DNA of 64,000 nt from SSC3 sp963769585. GTDB lineage: Bacteria; Actinomycetota; Actinomycetes; Propionibacteriales; Nocardioidaceae. A program made the translations under genes and the position numbers. Numbering within the stretch: position 1 is the stretch's first letter; the number at the start of each line of letters is the position of its first letter. The notes under the pieces are model-generated. The model ran no database searches and was not told the DNA's origin. It worked only from the letters and a program-made list of their open reading frames with translations. Location of the stretch: the NCBI GenBank assembly GCA_963769585.1, contig CAVYMJ010000006.1, positions 992,001 through 1,056,000 on the forward strand. Reading direction: 5' to 3'. Shown one piece after another: positions 53,237 to 62,131 of this stretch.

Positions 53237-56200
53237 ATGATCGACCTTGGGCGGCTGCTGACCGAGGCGGACCTGCGTCGGCAGTTTGGTGGGCCAACCG
53301 TTGACCGCGGCGTTGACTACGCGAGAAGCGGCAAGGTCATCGAGCATGAGGTCCGCACTGACGACCAGGGCGCCTGGATCATCCGCGGCCAGGTCTCCGG
53401 TCAGGCCCCGCGCCCGTACGACGTGGTGGTCGACCTGGGCCAGATCGACGGCGCCCTCTGGCTGAGCGGGCGCTGTACGTGCCCGTTGGTGGTCGACTGC
53501 AAGCACGTGGTCGCACTGTTGCTCGCGGTTCGCGAGCAGAGCGGCTCCGGTCAGCCTCACCCCGAGTGGGAGCGGTCCCTGGACAGCGTCCTGGACGAGC
53601 TCGAGGGACCTGGTGTGGTGACCGAGTCCGCCGCCGGGCTCGGGCTGCTGTTCGACCTCTCCCGCCCGGTCGCCCGCGGGTACCGCGAGTGGGGACAGGG
53701 CGGCTCGCAGCACGGAGCGATCCGGCTCAGGCCGGTGCGCCTGTCCAAGCGGGGGCAGTGGGTCAAGGCGCAGGTTTCCTGGCATGGCCTTCCGCACCTG
53801 TTGGGTCGGGGCTTCCGCGGCGACCAGGTCGCTCTCCTCGAGGAGCTGCTGGCCGGCTACCGCGCGGTGTCGCGGATGACCTACTACGGCTCCGAGGAGC
53901 ACCTCCTTCTCGGCTCGTTCGGGCCGGCGGTGTGGACCCAGCTGGCCCGGGCCGAGGAGGTCGGCCTTGCTCTGGTTGCCGGACCGGGGCTGTCGGCGCT
54001 GGCCCTAGCCGGCGGCCCGGTGAACCTGCAGGTGGACGTCAACACCGCCGACAGTGGCGACGTCCACGTCGAGCTGGGCGTGCTACACGACACCGAGTGG
54101 TACGCCGCCGCCGACCTGGAGATCCTGGGCAAGGACGGCCATGGCGTGGCCCTGTTCCAGGAGGGCGACAGTGACGTCGCGGTGACAGTGGCCCCGTTGG
54201 CCAGCCCCGCTGGGCCCGCCGTACGGCGCCTGCTCGCCGCGGGCGAGTCGATCGTCGTCCCCTCGAAAGCCGGCGCCGAGCTTGTCGGGGAGTACCTGCC
54301 CCGCTTGCAGCGCCATCTGGAGGTGCTCTCCTCGGACGGCTCTGTCACGGTCGTGCCCAGGCCGCGGCCGAGGCTGGTCCTGACGGTGGGCTGGCGGGCG
54401 GTCGACGAGGTGCACGTGGCCTGGCAGTTCCGCTACCGGGTCGGCCAGGACGACCGGAGCTACCTGGTGGAGGACCCGCGCGGCTTCCGTGGCGTGCGTG
54501 ACCGCGCTGAGGAGGAGGCGTTGCTCGGCGCCGTCGCCCTGACCGACGAGCAGCGCTACCGCCTGTGTACGCCGGGCGGCCGGCTGATCGCCGAGCACAC
54601 CCTGCGTGACGGCGGCGCCATCGGCCTGGCCGACATCCTGCCCCGGCTGGAGGACTCGGCCGGCTTCGAGCTCGACGAGACCGGGGTGCGGCCCACGTTC
54701 CGCGAGGCGCTCTCGGCGCCGGAGATCAGGTTCGCCTCACGCGGGACCACGGTGGCCGACCGGCCGGACTGGCTCGACCTGGAGGTAGTGGTCAGCGTGG
54801 AGGGCCAGTTCCTCGGGCTGGCCCAGCTGCTGGAAGCACTGACGCTGGGCCGCGAGCTGATCGTGATGCGCAACGGTGTCCATGTCCGACTGGACCGACC
54901 GGAGTTCGCCCAGCTGGCCGAGCTGGTCGCCGCCGCTGCCGAGCTCGTGGAGCAGCCTCGCGACGGTGTCGTCGTGCATCGCGCCGATCTCGGGCTGTGG
55001 GACGAGCTGGCCGACCTCGGCATCGTCGACGCCCAGGCCGGCCAGTGGGTCCGCTCCGCGCAAGCGCTGCGAGACCTGGTCTCCCTACCGGAGGTCAAGC
55101 CCCTAGGGGTGTCGGCGACGATGCGCCCCTACCAGTCGCAGGGCTTGGACTGGCTCGCCTTCCTCTGGGAGTCGGAGCTGGGCGGGATCCTCGCCGACGA
55201 CATGGGTCTGGGCAAGACGCTTCAGACCCTGGCGCTGGTGGCCCACGCGCGCGCAGCCGGCTCGGCCCCCTTCCTGGTCGTCGCGCCCACCAGCGTGGTC
55301 TCGACCTGGGCTCACGAGGCCGCCGCTTTCACCCCCGGCCTCCATGTGCGGACCGTAACCGAGTCGCATGCCCGGCGGGGGACCTCGATCGCAGCAGCGT
55401 CCGAGGGTGCGGACCTGCTGATCACCTCCTACACGCTGCTCCGGCTGGAGGCTCCCGACTACGCCGCGCAGCGCTGGGGTGGGCTCGTGCTCGATGAGGC
55501 CCAGTCGGTGAAGAACCACCAGGGCAAGACCTATCAGGCGGTTCGCCGCATCGACGTCCCGTTCCGGCTCGCCCTGACCGGGACGCCGATGGAGAACCGG
55601 ATGATGGAGCTGTGGTCGCTCCTGTCGATCGTGGCGCCCGGTCTGTACCCCTACCCTGAGCGGTTCGCCGAGCTCGTCGCCAACCCGGTGGAGAAGGAGG
55701 GCGACGCTGACGTCCTGGACCGCTTCCGCCGGCGGATCCGCCCCTTCCTGCTGCGACGTACCAAGGAGCTGGTGGCACCGGACCTGCCGGCTAAGCAGGA
55801 GCAGGTCCTGTCCGTGCCACTGACGCCGAGGCATCGGCGAATCTACGAGACTCACCTGCAGCGTGAGCGGCAGAACGTCCTGGGTCTGGTCGAGGACTTC
55901 GACAAGCACCGGATCGCGATCTTCAGCTCTCTGACCCGGCTGCGCCAGCTCAGCCTGGACGCCGGCCTTGTCGACTCGGCGTACGAGGGCGTCGGGTCCG
56001 CCAAGCTCGACGCGCTCGTCGACCACCTGCACGAGATCATCGCCGAAGGACATCGCGCGCTCGTCTTCAGCCAGTTCACCAGCTTCTTGGGCCGGGCGCG
56101 CGAGCGGCTGGACCGCGAGGGCATCGAAACCGTGTACCTGGACGGCAGCACCCGCAGGCGAGGTGAGGTGATCGACGACTTCAAGCAGGGAAGTGGTGCC

Positions 56201-56503
56201 GTCTTCCTGATCAGCCTCAAGGCCGGTGGGGTGGGGCTGACCCTGACCGAGGCCGACTACGTCTTCGTGCTTGACCCGTGGTGGAACCCGGCCGTGGAGG
56301 CCCAGGCTGTCGACCGTGCTCACCGGATCGGCCAGCAGCGACCGGTGATGGTCTACCGGCTGGTCTCTGAAGGGACCATCGAGGAGAAGGTGATGCAGCT
56401 CAAGGCACGTAAGGCCGCGCTCTTCGCCCAGGTTGTCGACGGCGACGGCTCGGTCGGTTCGCCCATCGCGGCCGAGGACGTTCGTGCGCTCTTCGAGGAG
56501 TGA
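53237..56503 (+). CDS. SWIM zinc-finger SNF2/RapA-type helicase
   Basis: This 1088-aa protein has an N-terminal SWIM zinc finger (about residues 75-95: GRCTCPLVVDCKHVVAL, CxCx6CxH), a long middle region, and a full SNF2 ATPase. The ATPase has Walker A ILADDMGLGKT near residue 650, DEAQ in LVLDEAQSVKN near 750, and a C-terminal half with LISLKAGGVGLTLTEAD and VDRAHRIGQ. It translocates on double-stranded DNA and may remodel nucleoprotein or RNA polymerase. SWIM-SNF2 proteins occur in many bacteria, some in defence islands. No defence gene adjoins it here. Confidence 0.9.
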   Translation: MIDLGRLLTEADLRRQFGGPTVDRGVDYARSGKVIEHEVRTDDQGAWIIRGQVSGQAPRPYDVVVDLGQIDGALWLSGRCTCPLVVDCKHVVALLLAVREQSGSGQPHPEWERSLDSVLDELEGPGVVTESAAGLGLLFDLSRPVARGYREWGQGGSQHGAIRLRPVRLSKRGQWVKAQVSWHGLPHLLGRGFRGDQVALLEELLAGYRAVSRMTYYGSEEHLLLGSFGPAVWTQLARAEEVGLALVAGPGLSALALAGGPVNLQVDVNTADSGDVHVELGVLHDTEWYAAADLEILGKDGHGVALFQEGDSDVAVTVAPLASPAGPAVRRLLAAGESIVVPSKAGAELVGEYLPRLQRHLEVLSSDGSVTVVPRPRPRLVLTVGWRAVDEVHVAWQFRYRVGQDDRSYLVEDPRGFRGVRDRAEEEALLGAVALTDEQRYRLCTPGGRLIAEHTLRDGGAIGLADILPRLEDSAGFELDETGVRPTFREALSAPEIRFASRGTTVADRPDWLDLEVVVSVEGQFLGLAQLLEALTLGRELIVMRNGVHVRLDRPEFAQLAELVAAAAELVEQPRDGVVVHRADLGLWDELADLGIVDAQAGQWVRSAQALRDLVSLPEVKPLGVSATMRPYQSQGLDWLAFLWESELGGILADDMGLGKTLQTLALVAHARAAGSAPFLVVAPTSVVSTWAHEAAAFTPGLHVRTVTESHARRGTSIAAASEGADLLITSYTLLRLEAPDYAAQRWGGLVLDEAQSVKNHQGKTYQAVRRIDVPFRLALTGTPMENRMMELWSLLSIVAPGLYPYPERFAELVANPVEKEGDADVLDRFRRRIRPFLLRRTKELVAPDLPAKQEQVLSVPLTPRHRRIYETHLQRERQNVLGLVEDFDKHRIAIFSSLTRLRQLSLDAGLVDSAYEGVGSAKLDALVDHLHEIIAEGHRALVFSQFTSFLGRARERLDREGIETVYLDGSTRRRGEVIDDFKQGSGAVFLISLKAGGVGLTLTEADYVFVLDPWWNPAVEAQAVDRAHRIGQQRPVMVYRLVSEGTIEEKVMQLKARKAALFAQVVDGDGSVGSPIAAEDVRALFEE

Positions 56504-56520
56504 GGCCGCTAGGGCCTCAC
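56500..56520. terminator. Hairpin shared by the SNF2 and VWA stop codons
   Basis: Eight-base perfect arms (56500-56507 and 56513-56520) enclose GCTAG. The TGA of the SNF2 gene lies in one arm and the TGA of the convergent VWA gene in the other. Confidence 0.75.
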
Positions 56521-57170
56521 CCGATGGCGTCGTCGCGCTGGCCGGCGGTGAAGTCGGTGAGCCGGTCGGCCTCCTGTGCCGGTGCACCGGCGGCCCGGGC
56601 GAGGCGGTAGGAGGCGACGTTGGCACTCAGCGCGCCCAGCGCCTGAGTTGAGCGTCCGCGCGCGTAGGTCATCGACTTGTCGCGCTTGAAGCCCATCCGG
56701 GCGCCGACCTCGATCGCGTCCTGGTCGGCACCGAGGTAGAGGAACTGCCAGGCGTAGTCGCGGGTCTGCTGATCGATGAGTGCTCTCAGTCTGGGGTGGT
56801 CCCAGTCGAGCGAGGCGTTCTCGTAGCCGTCGGTCATCACACCGACGAGCACGCTTGCGGGCCGCTGTGCCTCGGGGAGGGCCGCGAGCCGTTCGCCGGC
56901 GGTGACGATCAGCCGACCCAGCGAGTCGAGCAGAGCGGTCGAGCCCCGCGGCTGAAGGTCGAGGGCGGGGACGGCGATGACGTCGAGGTCGGCGTAGACC
57001 TCGTCGTACCGGTCGTCGAACTGGGCCAGGGTCACCCGGCAGGTGCCCGCGGTGCCGCGCTGCTCGGTGATGAAGGCGCCGAACCCGTCGATGGTCTCCT
57101 GCCGGATCGACTGCATGGAGCCCGACCGGTCGAGCAGGAAGTAGAGGTGGGTGAGGTTCTGGTCAGTCAT
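56517..57170 (-). CDS. VWA (von Willebrand factor A) domain protein
   Basis: This 217-aa cytoplasmic protein has the MIDAS metal site DRSGSM near residue 14, then QRGTAGTCRVTLAQFDD and GVMTDGYENASL, which complete a VWA domain. Such domains bind protein partners through a metal ion. AAGGAG six bases upstream of ATG 57170 supports the start. Its stop lies in the shared hairpin with the SNF2 gene. Function unknown. Confidence 0.85.
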   Translation of the reverse strand: MTDQNLTHLYFLLDRSGSMQSIRQETIDGFGAFITEQRGTAGTCRVTLAQFDDRYDEVYADLDVIAVPALDLQPRGSTALLDSLGRLIVTAGERLAALPEAQRPASVLVGVMTDGYENASLDWDHPRLRALIDQQTRDYAWQFLYLGADQDAIEVGARMGFKRDKSMTYARGRSTQALGALSANVASYRLARAAGAPAQEADRLTDFTAGQRDDAIG

Positions 57171-57189
57171 GGTCGGCTCCTTGCCGTCG

Positions 57190-57585
57190 TCAGTCGATCG
57201 GCCTCCTTGCCCGAAACCGCAGTGCCGGTTTCGCGGGCGCGTCAGCCGCTTTCACATGTCGCCCGAGCTCCTTGTCGTAGAGCGCACGCGTCACGCCGGT
57301 CGCGGTGACCCGGCCGGTGTCCGAGCTGTACGCCCCGAGCTCCTCGGTGCGGGCCAGCCGTGGGCCGACGGCGTTCTCGGAGAGCCCAGCGAGGGTGCCT
57401 GCCTGGCGGAGCGTTCCGCCCTCCTCGAGGATTACCGCGGCCATTGCCTCGTCTATGGCGAGGTTGAGATGCTCGGCCGCTTCTCGTAGCAGGGGGAGGG
57501 CCTGGGAGGGCTTCTCCGGATCCGCCTGGTCGAGGGCTTGCTGAGCCGCCTTGACTGCCTTAGCTACCGGTCGTGTCTGTGCCAC
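57190..57585 (-). CDS. Hypothetical protein with a possible HTH
   Basis: This 131-aa protein is helical at the N-terminus and has GGTLRQAGTLAGLSENAVGPRL, which could fold as a helix-turn-helix. The C-terminal tail is basic. I choose GTG 57585, seven bases after a TACCGT box; GTG 57594 is possible. It is 19 bases upstream of the VWA gene on the same strand, so the two may be one operon. Function unknown. Confidence 0.55.
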   Translation of the reverse strand: MAQTRPVAKAVKAAQQALDQADPEKPSQALPLLREAAEHLNLAIDEAMAAVILEEGGTLRQAGTLAGLSENAVGPRLARTEELGAYSSDTGRVTATGVTRALYDKELGRHVKAADAPAKPALRFRARRPID

Positions 57586-57694
57586 ACCAAGCACGGTACC
57601 GCACTAACTGCGGCAACGCAAGGGGAGCGACGAAGCAGGAGAACGCAGAGCGTCGCTGCCGAGACGACGAGCGGCCGAGTGGGACGATGGGATC

Positions 57695-58051
57695 GTGGAT
57701 CTCGACTCGGCAGGCTTTCGCCGCTCCCGCCCGGGAGCGGAGGGGTACGACCAGGACGAGGTCGACCAGTTCGTTGCTCAGGTGCAGGAGGCTCTCAGTC
57801 ACGACCCGCCTTCCATGGCTCCCTGGGAGGTCCGCGACAAGGCCTTCAGGACCCAGCGGGTGCACCGCGGGTACGACGAGCATGACGTCGACGACTATCT
57901 CGACCGCGCCGAGCAGGCACTGCGCCGCGCACACGGGGAGGGCCTCTCCGACCCGCACGGCGAGGTCAGACCCCATCATTCCCATCTGGTGCTGGTGGGG
58001 CTGATCATCGTCATCGTCGTCGCCCTTGGGCTGCTCGTTCTGGGCCGCTGA
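57695..58051 (+). CDS. Small membrane protein with two DivIVA-like motifs
   Basis: This 118-aa protein carries two related segments, SAGFRRSRPGAEGYDQDEVDQFVAQVQEAL and KAFRTQRVHRGYDEHDVDDYLDRAEQAL. Both have the GYDxxxVDxF/Y pattern of the DivIVA membrane-binding head. A C-terminal transmembrane helix follows (about residues 99-116). A tail-anchored protein that recognises curved membrane or the divisome is plausible. GTG 57695 follows GACGAT by six bases. The stop lies in a tandem repeat. Confidence 0.75.
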   Translation: MDLDSAGFRRSRPGAEGYDQDEVDQFVAQVQEALSHDPPSMAPWEVRDKAFRTQRVHRGYDEHDVDDYLDRAEQALRRAHGEGLSDPHGEVRPHHSHLVLVGLIIVIVVALGLLVLGR

Positions 58052-58088
58052 CCCTGGCTAGCTGACCCTGGCTAGCTGACCCTGGCTA
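58047..58088. repeat. Three perfect 14-bp tandem repeats carrying two stop codons
   Basis: GCTGACCCTGGCTA occurs three times in a row without a mismatch. The plus-strand DivIVA-like gene ends at TGA in copy 1, and the minus-strand protease gene ends at TAG in copy 3. Confidence 0.97.
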
Positions 58089-58859
58089 GAAGGTGCTCAC
58101 GCAGCCGCCCTTGCCGAGCCGGGCGAGCCCGCGCAGGTCGCCGCGCCCGAAGTCGGTCTTACCCAGGTTGTGTTTGTTCATCAGCTCATGCCCGTCGTTC
58201 ACGTGGTCCAGGCCGACCACGTGGCCGAGCTCGTGCATGATCACCGCGCGTACGCTGCTCATCCCCTCGCGCTGGAGCATCCTGGTCAGATCCGCCGCAT
58301 CCAGGCTCACCTCGCCGGAGAAGTAGTAGCGGGCGTTGCTGTCGCGAAAGTGGAAGGAGTTGCTGCCGCCCACACCGACGATCTCTCCACCAAGGCGTGG
58401 CACCTCCTCGGGGTCCGACCAGGCGATCAGTACTGTCCCCCCGGGAACCTGTCCACGACCGGGACGCAGGTTGGTCGCGCCGAGCTTGACGAACCGCAGA
58501 CCCGTTGCCGCCGAGACCTTGCCGATGGCCTCGTCGATCAGCCGTTGGCCGTCGGGGATCGACCCCCGCTCGTTCACGACGTACTTGATCGGCAGGCAGG
58601 CCTGGTAGGTGACCGGGACGTCCTGTGTGCCTGGCTGGACCTGCATGAAGGCGTAGGTCCCGTCGGCAAGCCCGAGCTGGTATCGCAGGGTGTAGATCAG
58701 CCCCCCTGAGAACACCAGCAGGCACGTCAGGAACACGAGCAGCTTGGTGCGCAGGCTCGGGGCGAAGGGGGAGGGCTCGGGGACCACTGGCAGCGGCTGG
58801 GGATCGGGGAGCGGGCGAGGCTCGTTCCAGTCCCAGCCGTCAGGGTCGTCGGGCCTCAC
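58086..58859 (-). CDS. Membrane-anchored matrixin-like metalloprotease
   Basis: This 257-aa protein has a Pro-rich cytoplasmic N-terminus, one membrane helix (about residues 38-60), and an extracellular domain with the metzincin zinc motif MHELGHVVGLDH, followed by ELMNKHNLG. A Met-turn equivalent may lie in ELM. GTG 58859 lies six bases after a CATCAT box. Substrate unknown. Confidence 0.82.
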   Translation of the reverse strand: MRPDDPDGWDWNEPRPLPDPQPLPVVPEPSPFAPSLRTKLLVFLTCLLVFSGGLIYTLRYQLGLADGTYAFMQVQPGTQDVPVTYQACLPIKYVVNERGSIPDGQRLIDEAIGKVSAATGLRFVKLGATNLRPGRGQVPGGTVLIAWSDPEEVPRLGGEIVGVGGSNSFHFRDSNARYYFSGEVSLDAADLTRMLQREGMSSVRAVIMHELGHVVGLDHVNDGHELMNKHNLGKTDFGRGDLRGLARLGKGGCVSTF

Positions 58860-58889
58860 CTGCAGATGATGTCACGGGCCTGCTGCGGG

Positions 58890-60293
58890 TCAGGCGATGG
58901 CTGCAGCCTTCTCCAGGGCCCCGAGCTCGTTCTCCACGTGGACGAGCAGGCGTTGCAGGTGCGGCACGGTCCGGCGGCACCCGGTGAAGCCGAACGCGAG
59001 GTTGTCGACGTACGACGTGCAGGTGATGTTCAGCGCGATGCCGTTGACCGGGATCGAGACCGGGTACATGCCGTCGAGCCGAGCGCCGTTGAGGAACTGC
59101 GGCTGCCGTGGTCCGGGAACGTTGGAGATGACCACGTTGTACGGCGGCCTGGCGATCCCCTGCAGCCGCAGCAGGGGAGTCAGGATGGTCGGGGTGTTCC
59201 CGATAGCGGCCATGGCGACGATCTGCATCGGCGTCATCTGCGACAGGGCCTCCTTGCCGGCCTGCATGTCGTCGTGGATCGTCTGCAGTCGCTCCGCCGG
59301 GTCCTCCAGGTGGGTGCCCAGCTTGACCATGATCGAGCCGACCGCGTTGCCTCCGTCCCTGGAGGCGAGGCCCGCCTCCTTGGCCTTGAGCCCCACCGGA
59401 ACCATCGATACCAACGCCGCCTTCGGGAGCGCGTCGAGCTCGAGAAGGTAGGCACGCAGCGCCCCGCCGCACATGGCGAGCACCACGTCGTTCAGCGAGG
59501 TTCCGGTGGACCGGCCGACGGCCTTGATCCGCTCGATCGGCCAGTCCTGGGCCGCGAAGCGCCGGGCGCCGGTGATGTTCTTGTTCAGGAGGGTCTTCGG
59601 AGCGAACCACGACATCGACGTCGGCTCGTTGCGCAGGCTCTTGTTCAGGGTCTTGACCAGAGCCGACGGCATGCCCGCGGCTTCGGAGGCGACACCGAGG
59701 GCGGTCCGCACGACGCTCATCGGGAGCTCGCTGAGCGAGTCGTCCCGGCGCTGGTGCGTCTTGTCCTCGGCAGCCTTGCGGAGTCCCCACAGCGGAGGCA
59801 TGTCGCGCTCGTCCGGGTCGGTGGTCAGCACGCTCTGCAGCAACCGCATCGACGAGATGCCGTCCACGAGCGCGTGGTGCATCTTGGCGTAGATCGCGAA
59901 GCGGCCGTCGTCGAGCCCCTCGATGAGGTGGGCCTCCCACAGCGGGCGTTCGAAGGACAGCCTGTTGCCGTGCACGCGCCCGACCAGGTCCAGCAGTTCA
60001 CGGATCCGACCGGGCTGGGGGAGCGCGCTGTGTCGGACGTGGTGCTCGAGGTCGAACTCGTTGTCCTGGGTCCACATCCACTGCCCACCGGTGGTCAGGG
60101 CCCGGTAGGGGCGCTTGAGGAACAGCGGCGCGACGCCGTCGTACCCCATGAACCCCTCGTACATCTGCCTGACGTAGTCGGGGCCGGCGTCCTCCGGCTT
60201 GGAGTACAGGTGGAGGCCGCCCACGTGCATCGGGGTGTTCCGGGAGTCGGCGAGCATGAAACCGGCTGAGGTTGGATCCATCGGAACGACCAT
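58890..60293 (-). CDS. Wax ester synthase/diacylglycerol acyltransferase (WS/DGAT)
   Basis: This 467-aa acyltransferase uses acyl-CoA to make triacylglycerol or wax esters as storage lipid. It has the catalytic HHxxxDG motif in MHHALVDGISSMRL, PLWEAHLIEGL, the N-terminal MDPTSAGFMLADSRNTPMHVG, and the C-terminal NVVISNVPGPRQPQFLNGA. ATG 60293 has GGGAGG upstream; longer frames upstream are antisense to the FUSC gene. Confidence 0.92.
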   Translation of the reverse strand: MVVPMDPTSAGFMLADSRNTPMHVGGLHLYSKPEDAGPDYVRQMYEGFMGYDGVAPLFLKRPYRALTTGGQWMWTQDNEFDLEHHVRHSALPQPGRIRELLDLVGRVHGNRLSFERPLWEAHLIEGLDDGRFAIYAKMHHALVDGISSMRLLQSVLTTDPDERDMPPLWGLRKAAEDKTHQRRDDSLSELPMSVVRTALGVASEAAGMPSALVKTLNKSLRNEPTSMSWFAPKTLLNKNITGARRFAAQDWPIERIKAVGRSTGTSLNDVVLAMCGGALRAYLLELDALPKAALVSMVPVGLKAKEAGLASRDGGNAVGSIMVKLGTHLEDPAERLQTIHDDMQAGKEALSQMTPMQIVAMAAIGNTPTILTPLLRLQGIARPPYNVVISNVPGPRQPQFLNGARLDGMYPVSIPVNGIALNITCTSYVDNLAFGFTGCRRTVPHLQRLLVHVENELGALEKAAAIA

Positions 60294-60369
60294 TCCTGGA
60301 TCCTCCCGACTTCGAGGGCTGTGGGCAAGCGGATCGCGTAGTCGACCGCCAGGATGGGACGATGCTCCG

Positions 60370-61476
60370 GTGACCGACCTGGCTCCGTGGGACGTGGTGT
60401 GGAACCGCGGCCGTACGTCGATGCGGGTGCGACTGCACCGGGTCAGGTCCAAAGGCTTCCTCATCGTCCAGTGCGCGGTCGCGGCGGGGGTTGCCTGGCT
60501 CATCGCCAAGAACCTGCTCGACCACACCACCCCGTTCTTCGCGCCGGTCACCGCCGTGGTCAGCCTGGGTACGTCGTACGGGCAGCGGCTTCGACGCGTC
60601 GCCGAGGTGACGCTGGGGGTCGCCATCGGCGTGTTCGTCGCCGACCTGCTGGTGATCTGGCTCGGTTCCGGCTGGTGGCAGCTCACGTTGATCGTGGCGC
60701 TCGCGATGAGTACGGCACTGCTGCTGGATGCCGGTGGGCTCTTCGTGACCCAGGCAGCAGTGCAGTCGATCGTGATCGCCTCGCTCGTGCCCGAACCCAG
60801 TGAGGCGCTACTGCGGTGGAGCGATGCGCTGGTCGGGGGAGCGGTGGCACTGGTGGCCGCGACCATCGTCCCGGGAGCCCCCCTGCGCCGACCTCGCGAG
60901 GAGGCGGCACGCGTCGTGCGCAAGGTGGCCTTCCTGCTCCGCGGCGCGTCCGCCGGCCTGACCGAGGGTGACGTCGACTCCACCATGGCGCTGCTGGCGG
61001 ACGCCCGCGCGACTGACTCGCTGATCCGCGAACTGCAGGATGCCTCGGCGGAAGGGCTGTCGGTGTTGGCCAGCTCCCCGTTCCGCAGGGGCCAGTCCGG
61101 TCAGGTGCGCCGGATGGCCGACCTGGTGGAGCCGCTGGACCATGCGCTGCGCAACACGCGACTGCTGGTGCGGCGCGTGGCGGTGGCGGCCTACCGCCGT
61201 CAGCCGGTCCCGCACGCCTATGCGCGCCTGTGCGCCGACCTGGCCGTCGCCGTCGACGCGGTGGCCGACGAGCTGCAGGCCAACCGGATGGCCGACTCGG
61301 CCCGTGAGCGACTGCTGGTGCTGGCTGCCGACACCGCCACCGTCGAGCGCACCGACGAGCTCTCGGCTGAGGTGATCCTCGCCCAGGTGAGGTCGATCAT
61401 CGCCGATCTGCTGCGCATCACCGGCATGGGCATGCTGGAGTCGACCGACGCGATTCCGCCGTTGCGGGAGCCGTGA
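60370..61476 (+). CDS. FUSC family membrane transporter
   Basis: This 368-aa protein has four to six membrane helices in its first half (FFAPVTAVVSLGTSYGQRLRRVAEVTLGVAIG) and a helical cytoplasmic C-terminal half. The pattern belongs to the FUSC group (fusaric-acid resistance / aromatic-acid exporter related). Transported compound unknown. GTG 60370 lies six bases after GACGAT. Divergent from the WS/DGAT gene. Confidence 0.82.
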   Translation: MTDLAPWDVVWNRGRTSMRVRLHRVRSKGFLIVQCAVAAGVAWLIAKNLLDHTTPFFAPVTAVVSLGTSYGQRLRRVAEVTLGVAIGVFVADLLVIWLGSGWWQLTLIVALAMSTALLLDAGGLFVTQAAVQSIVIASLVPEPSEALLRWSDALVGGAVALVAATIVPGAPLRRPREEAARVVRKVAFLLRGASAGLTEGDVDSTMALLADARATDSLIRELQDASAEGLSVLASSPFRRGQSGQVRRMADLVEPLDHALRNTRLLVRRVAVAAYRRQPVPHAYARLCADLAVAVDAVADELQANRMADSARERLLVLAADTATVERTDELSAEVILAQVRSIIADLLRITGMGMLESTDAIPPLREP

Positions 61477-61524
61477 CCAGGCGGACGCCTTGCAAAAATA
61501 GAACGACCGTGCTGGAATGGTCCT

Positions 61525-62112
61525 GTGACCAAGGGTGACGAGACCCGCTCGACGATCCTCGACGAGGCGATCGACATCGCGTCGAAGATCGGTTTCAGCG
61601 CGCTCTCGATCGGAATGCTCGCCGAGTCGACCGAGATGAGTAAGAGCGGTCTCTTCGCGCACTTCAAGTCCAAGGAAGAACTCCAGCTCCAGACCCTGCA
61701 GCGGGCACGCGAGCGGTTCGTCGATGTCGTCGTACGTCCCTCGCTCTCCGCGCCGCGCGGCGAGCGACGGGTCCGTGAGCTGCTCGGACGGTGGCTTGCC
61801 TGGGCCGACGACACGCTGAGTGGCGGCTGCCTGTTTGTCGCTGCCTCAGCCGAGCTGGACGACCAGCCGGGTCGCTTGCGGGAGGCCCTGGTCCGAGACG
61901 AGCAGGACTGGCTCGACGTGATCGCCAACGTCGCGGCGACCGCCGTCGCCGAGGGTGACTTCACCCCCGAGACCGACGTGCAGCAGTTCGCCTTCGACGT
62001 CCACGGGGTCACCCTGGCCCACCACCATGCCAGTCGGCTGATGTGCGACCCACGCGCCGTCGAGCGGACCGAACGGTCCCTCCAGCGACTGATCGACTCC
62101 GTCCGAGCCTGA
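61525..62112 (+). CDS. TetR family transcriptional regulator
   Basis: This 195-aa regulator has an N-terminal helix-turn-helix (ILDEAIDIASKIGFSALSIGMLAESTEMSKSGLFAHFKSKEEL), and a ligand-binding helical domain. GTG 61525 lies six bases after TGGAAT. It is 19 bp upstream of the alpha/beta hydrolase gene on the same strand, so it probably controls that gene and its own. Ligand unknown. Confidence 0.92.
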   Translation: MTKGDETRSTILDEAIDIASKIGFSALSIGMLAESTEMSKSGLFAHFKSKEELQLQTLQRARERFVDVVVRPSLSAPRGERRVRELLGRWLAWADDTLSGGCLFVAASAELDDQPGRLREALVRDEQDWLDVIANVAATAVAEGDFTPETDVQQFAFDVHGVTLAHHHASRLMCDPRAVERTERSLQRLIDSVRA

Positions 62113-62131
62113 CTTATCCGAGGAGAAGAAC

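Noticed and set aside
58890..60986. A 698-codon reading of the WS/DGAT gene with a long N-terminal extension
   Set aside because: The extension is antisense to the FUSC gene; the family start and a good ribosome binding site are at ATG 60293.
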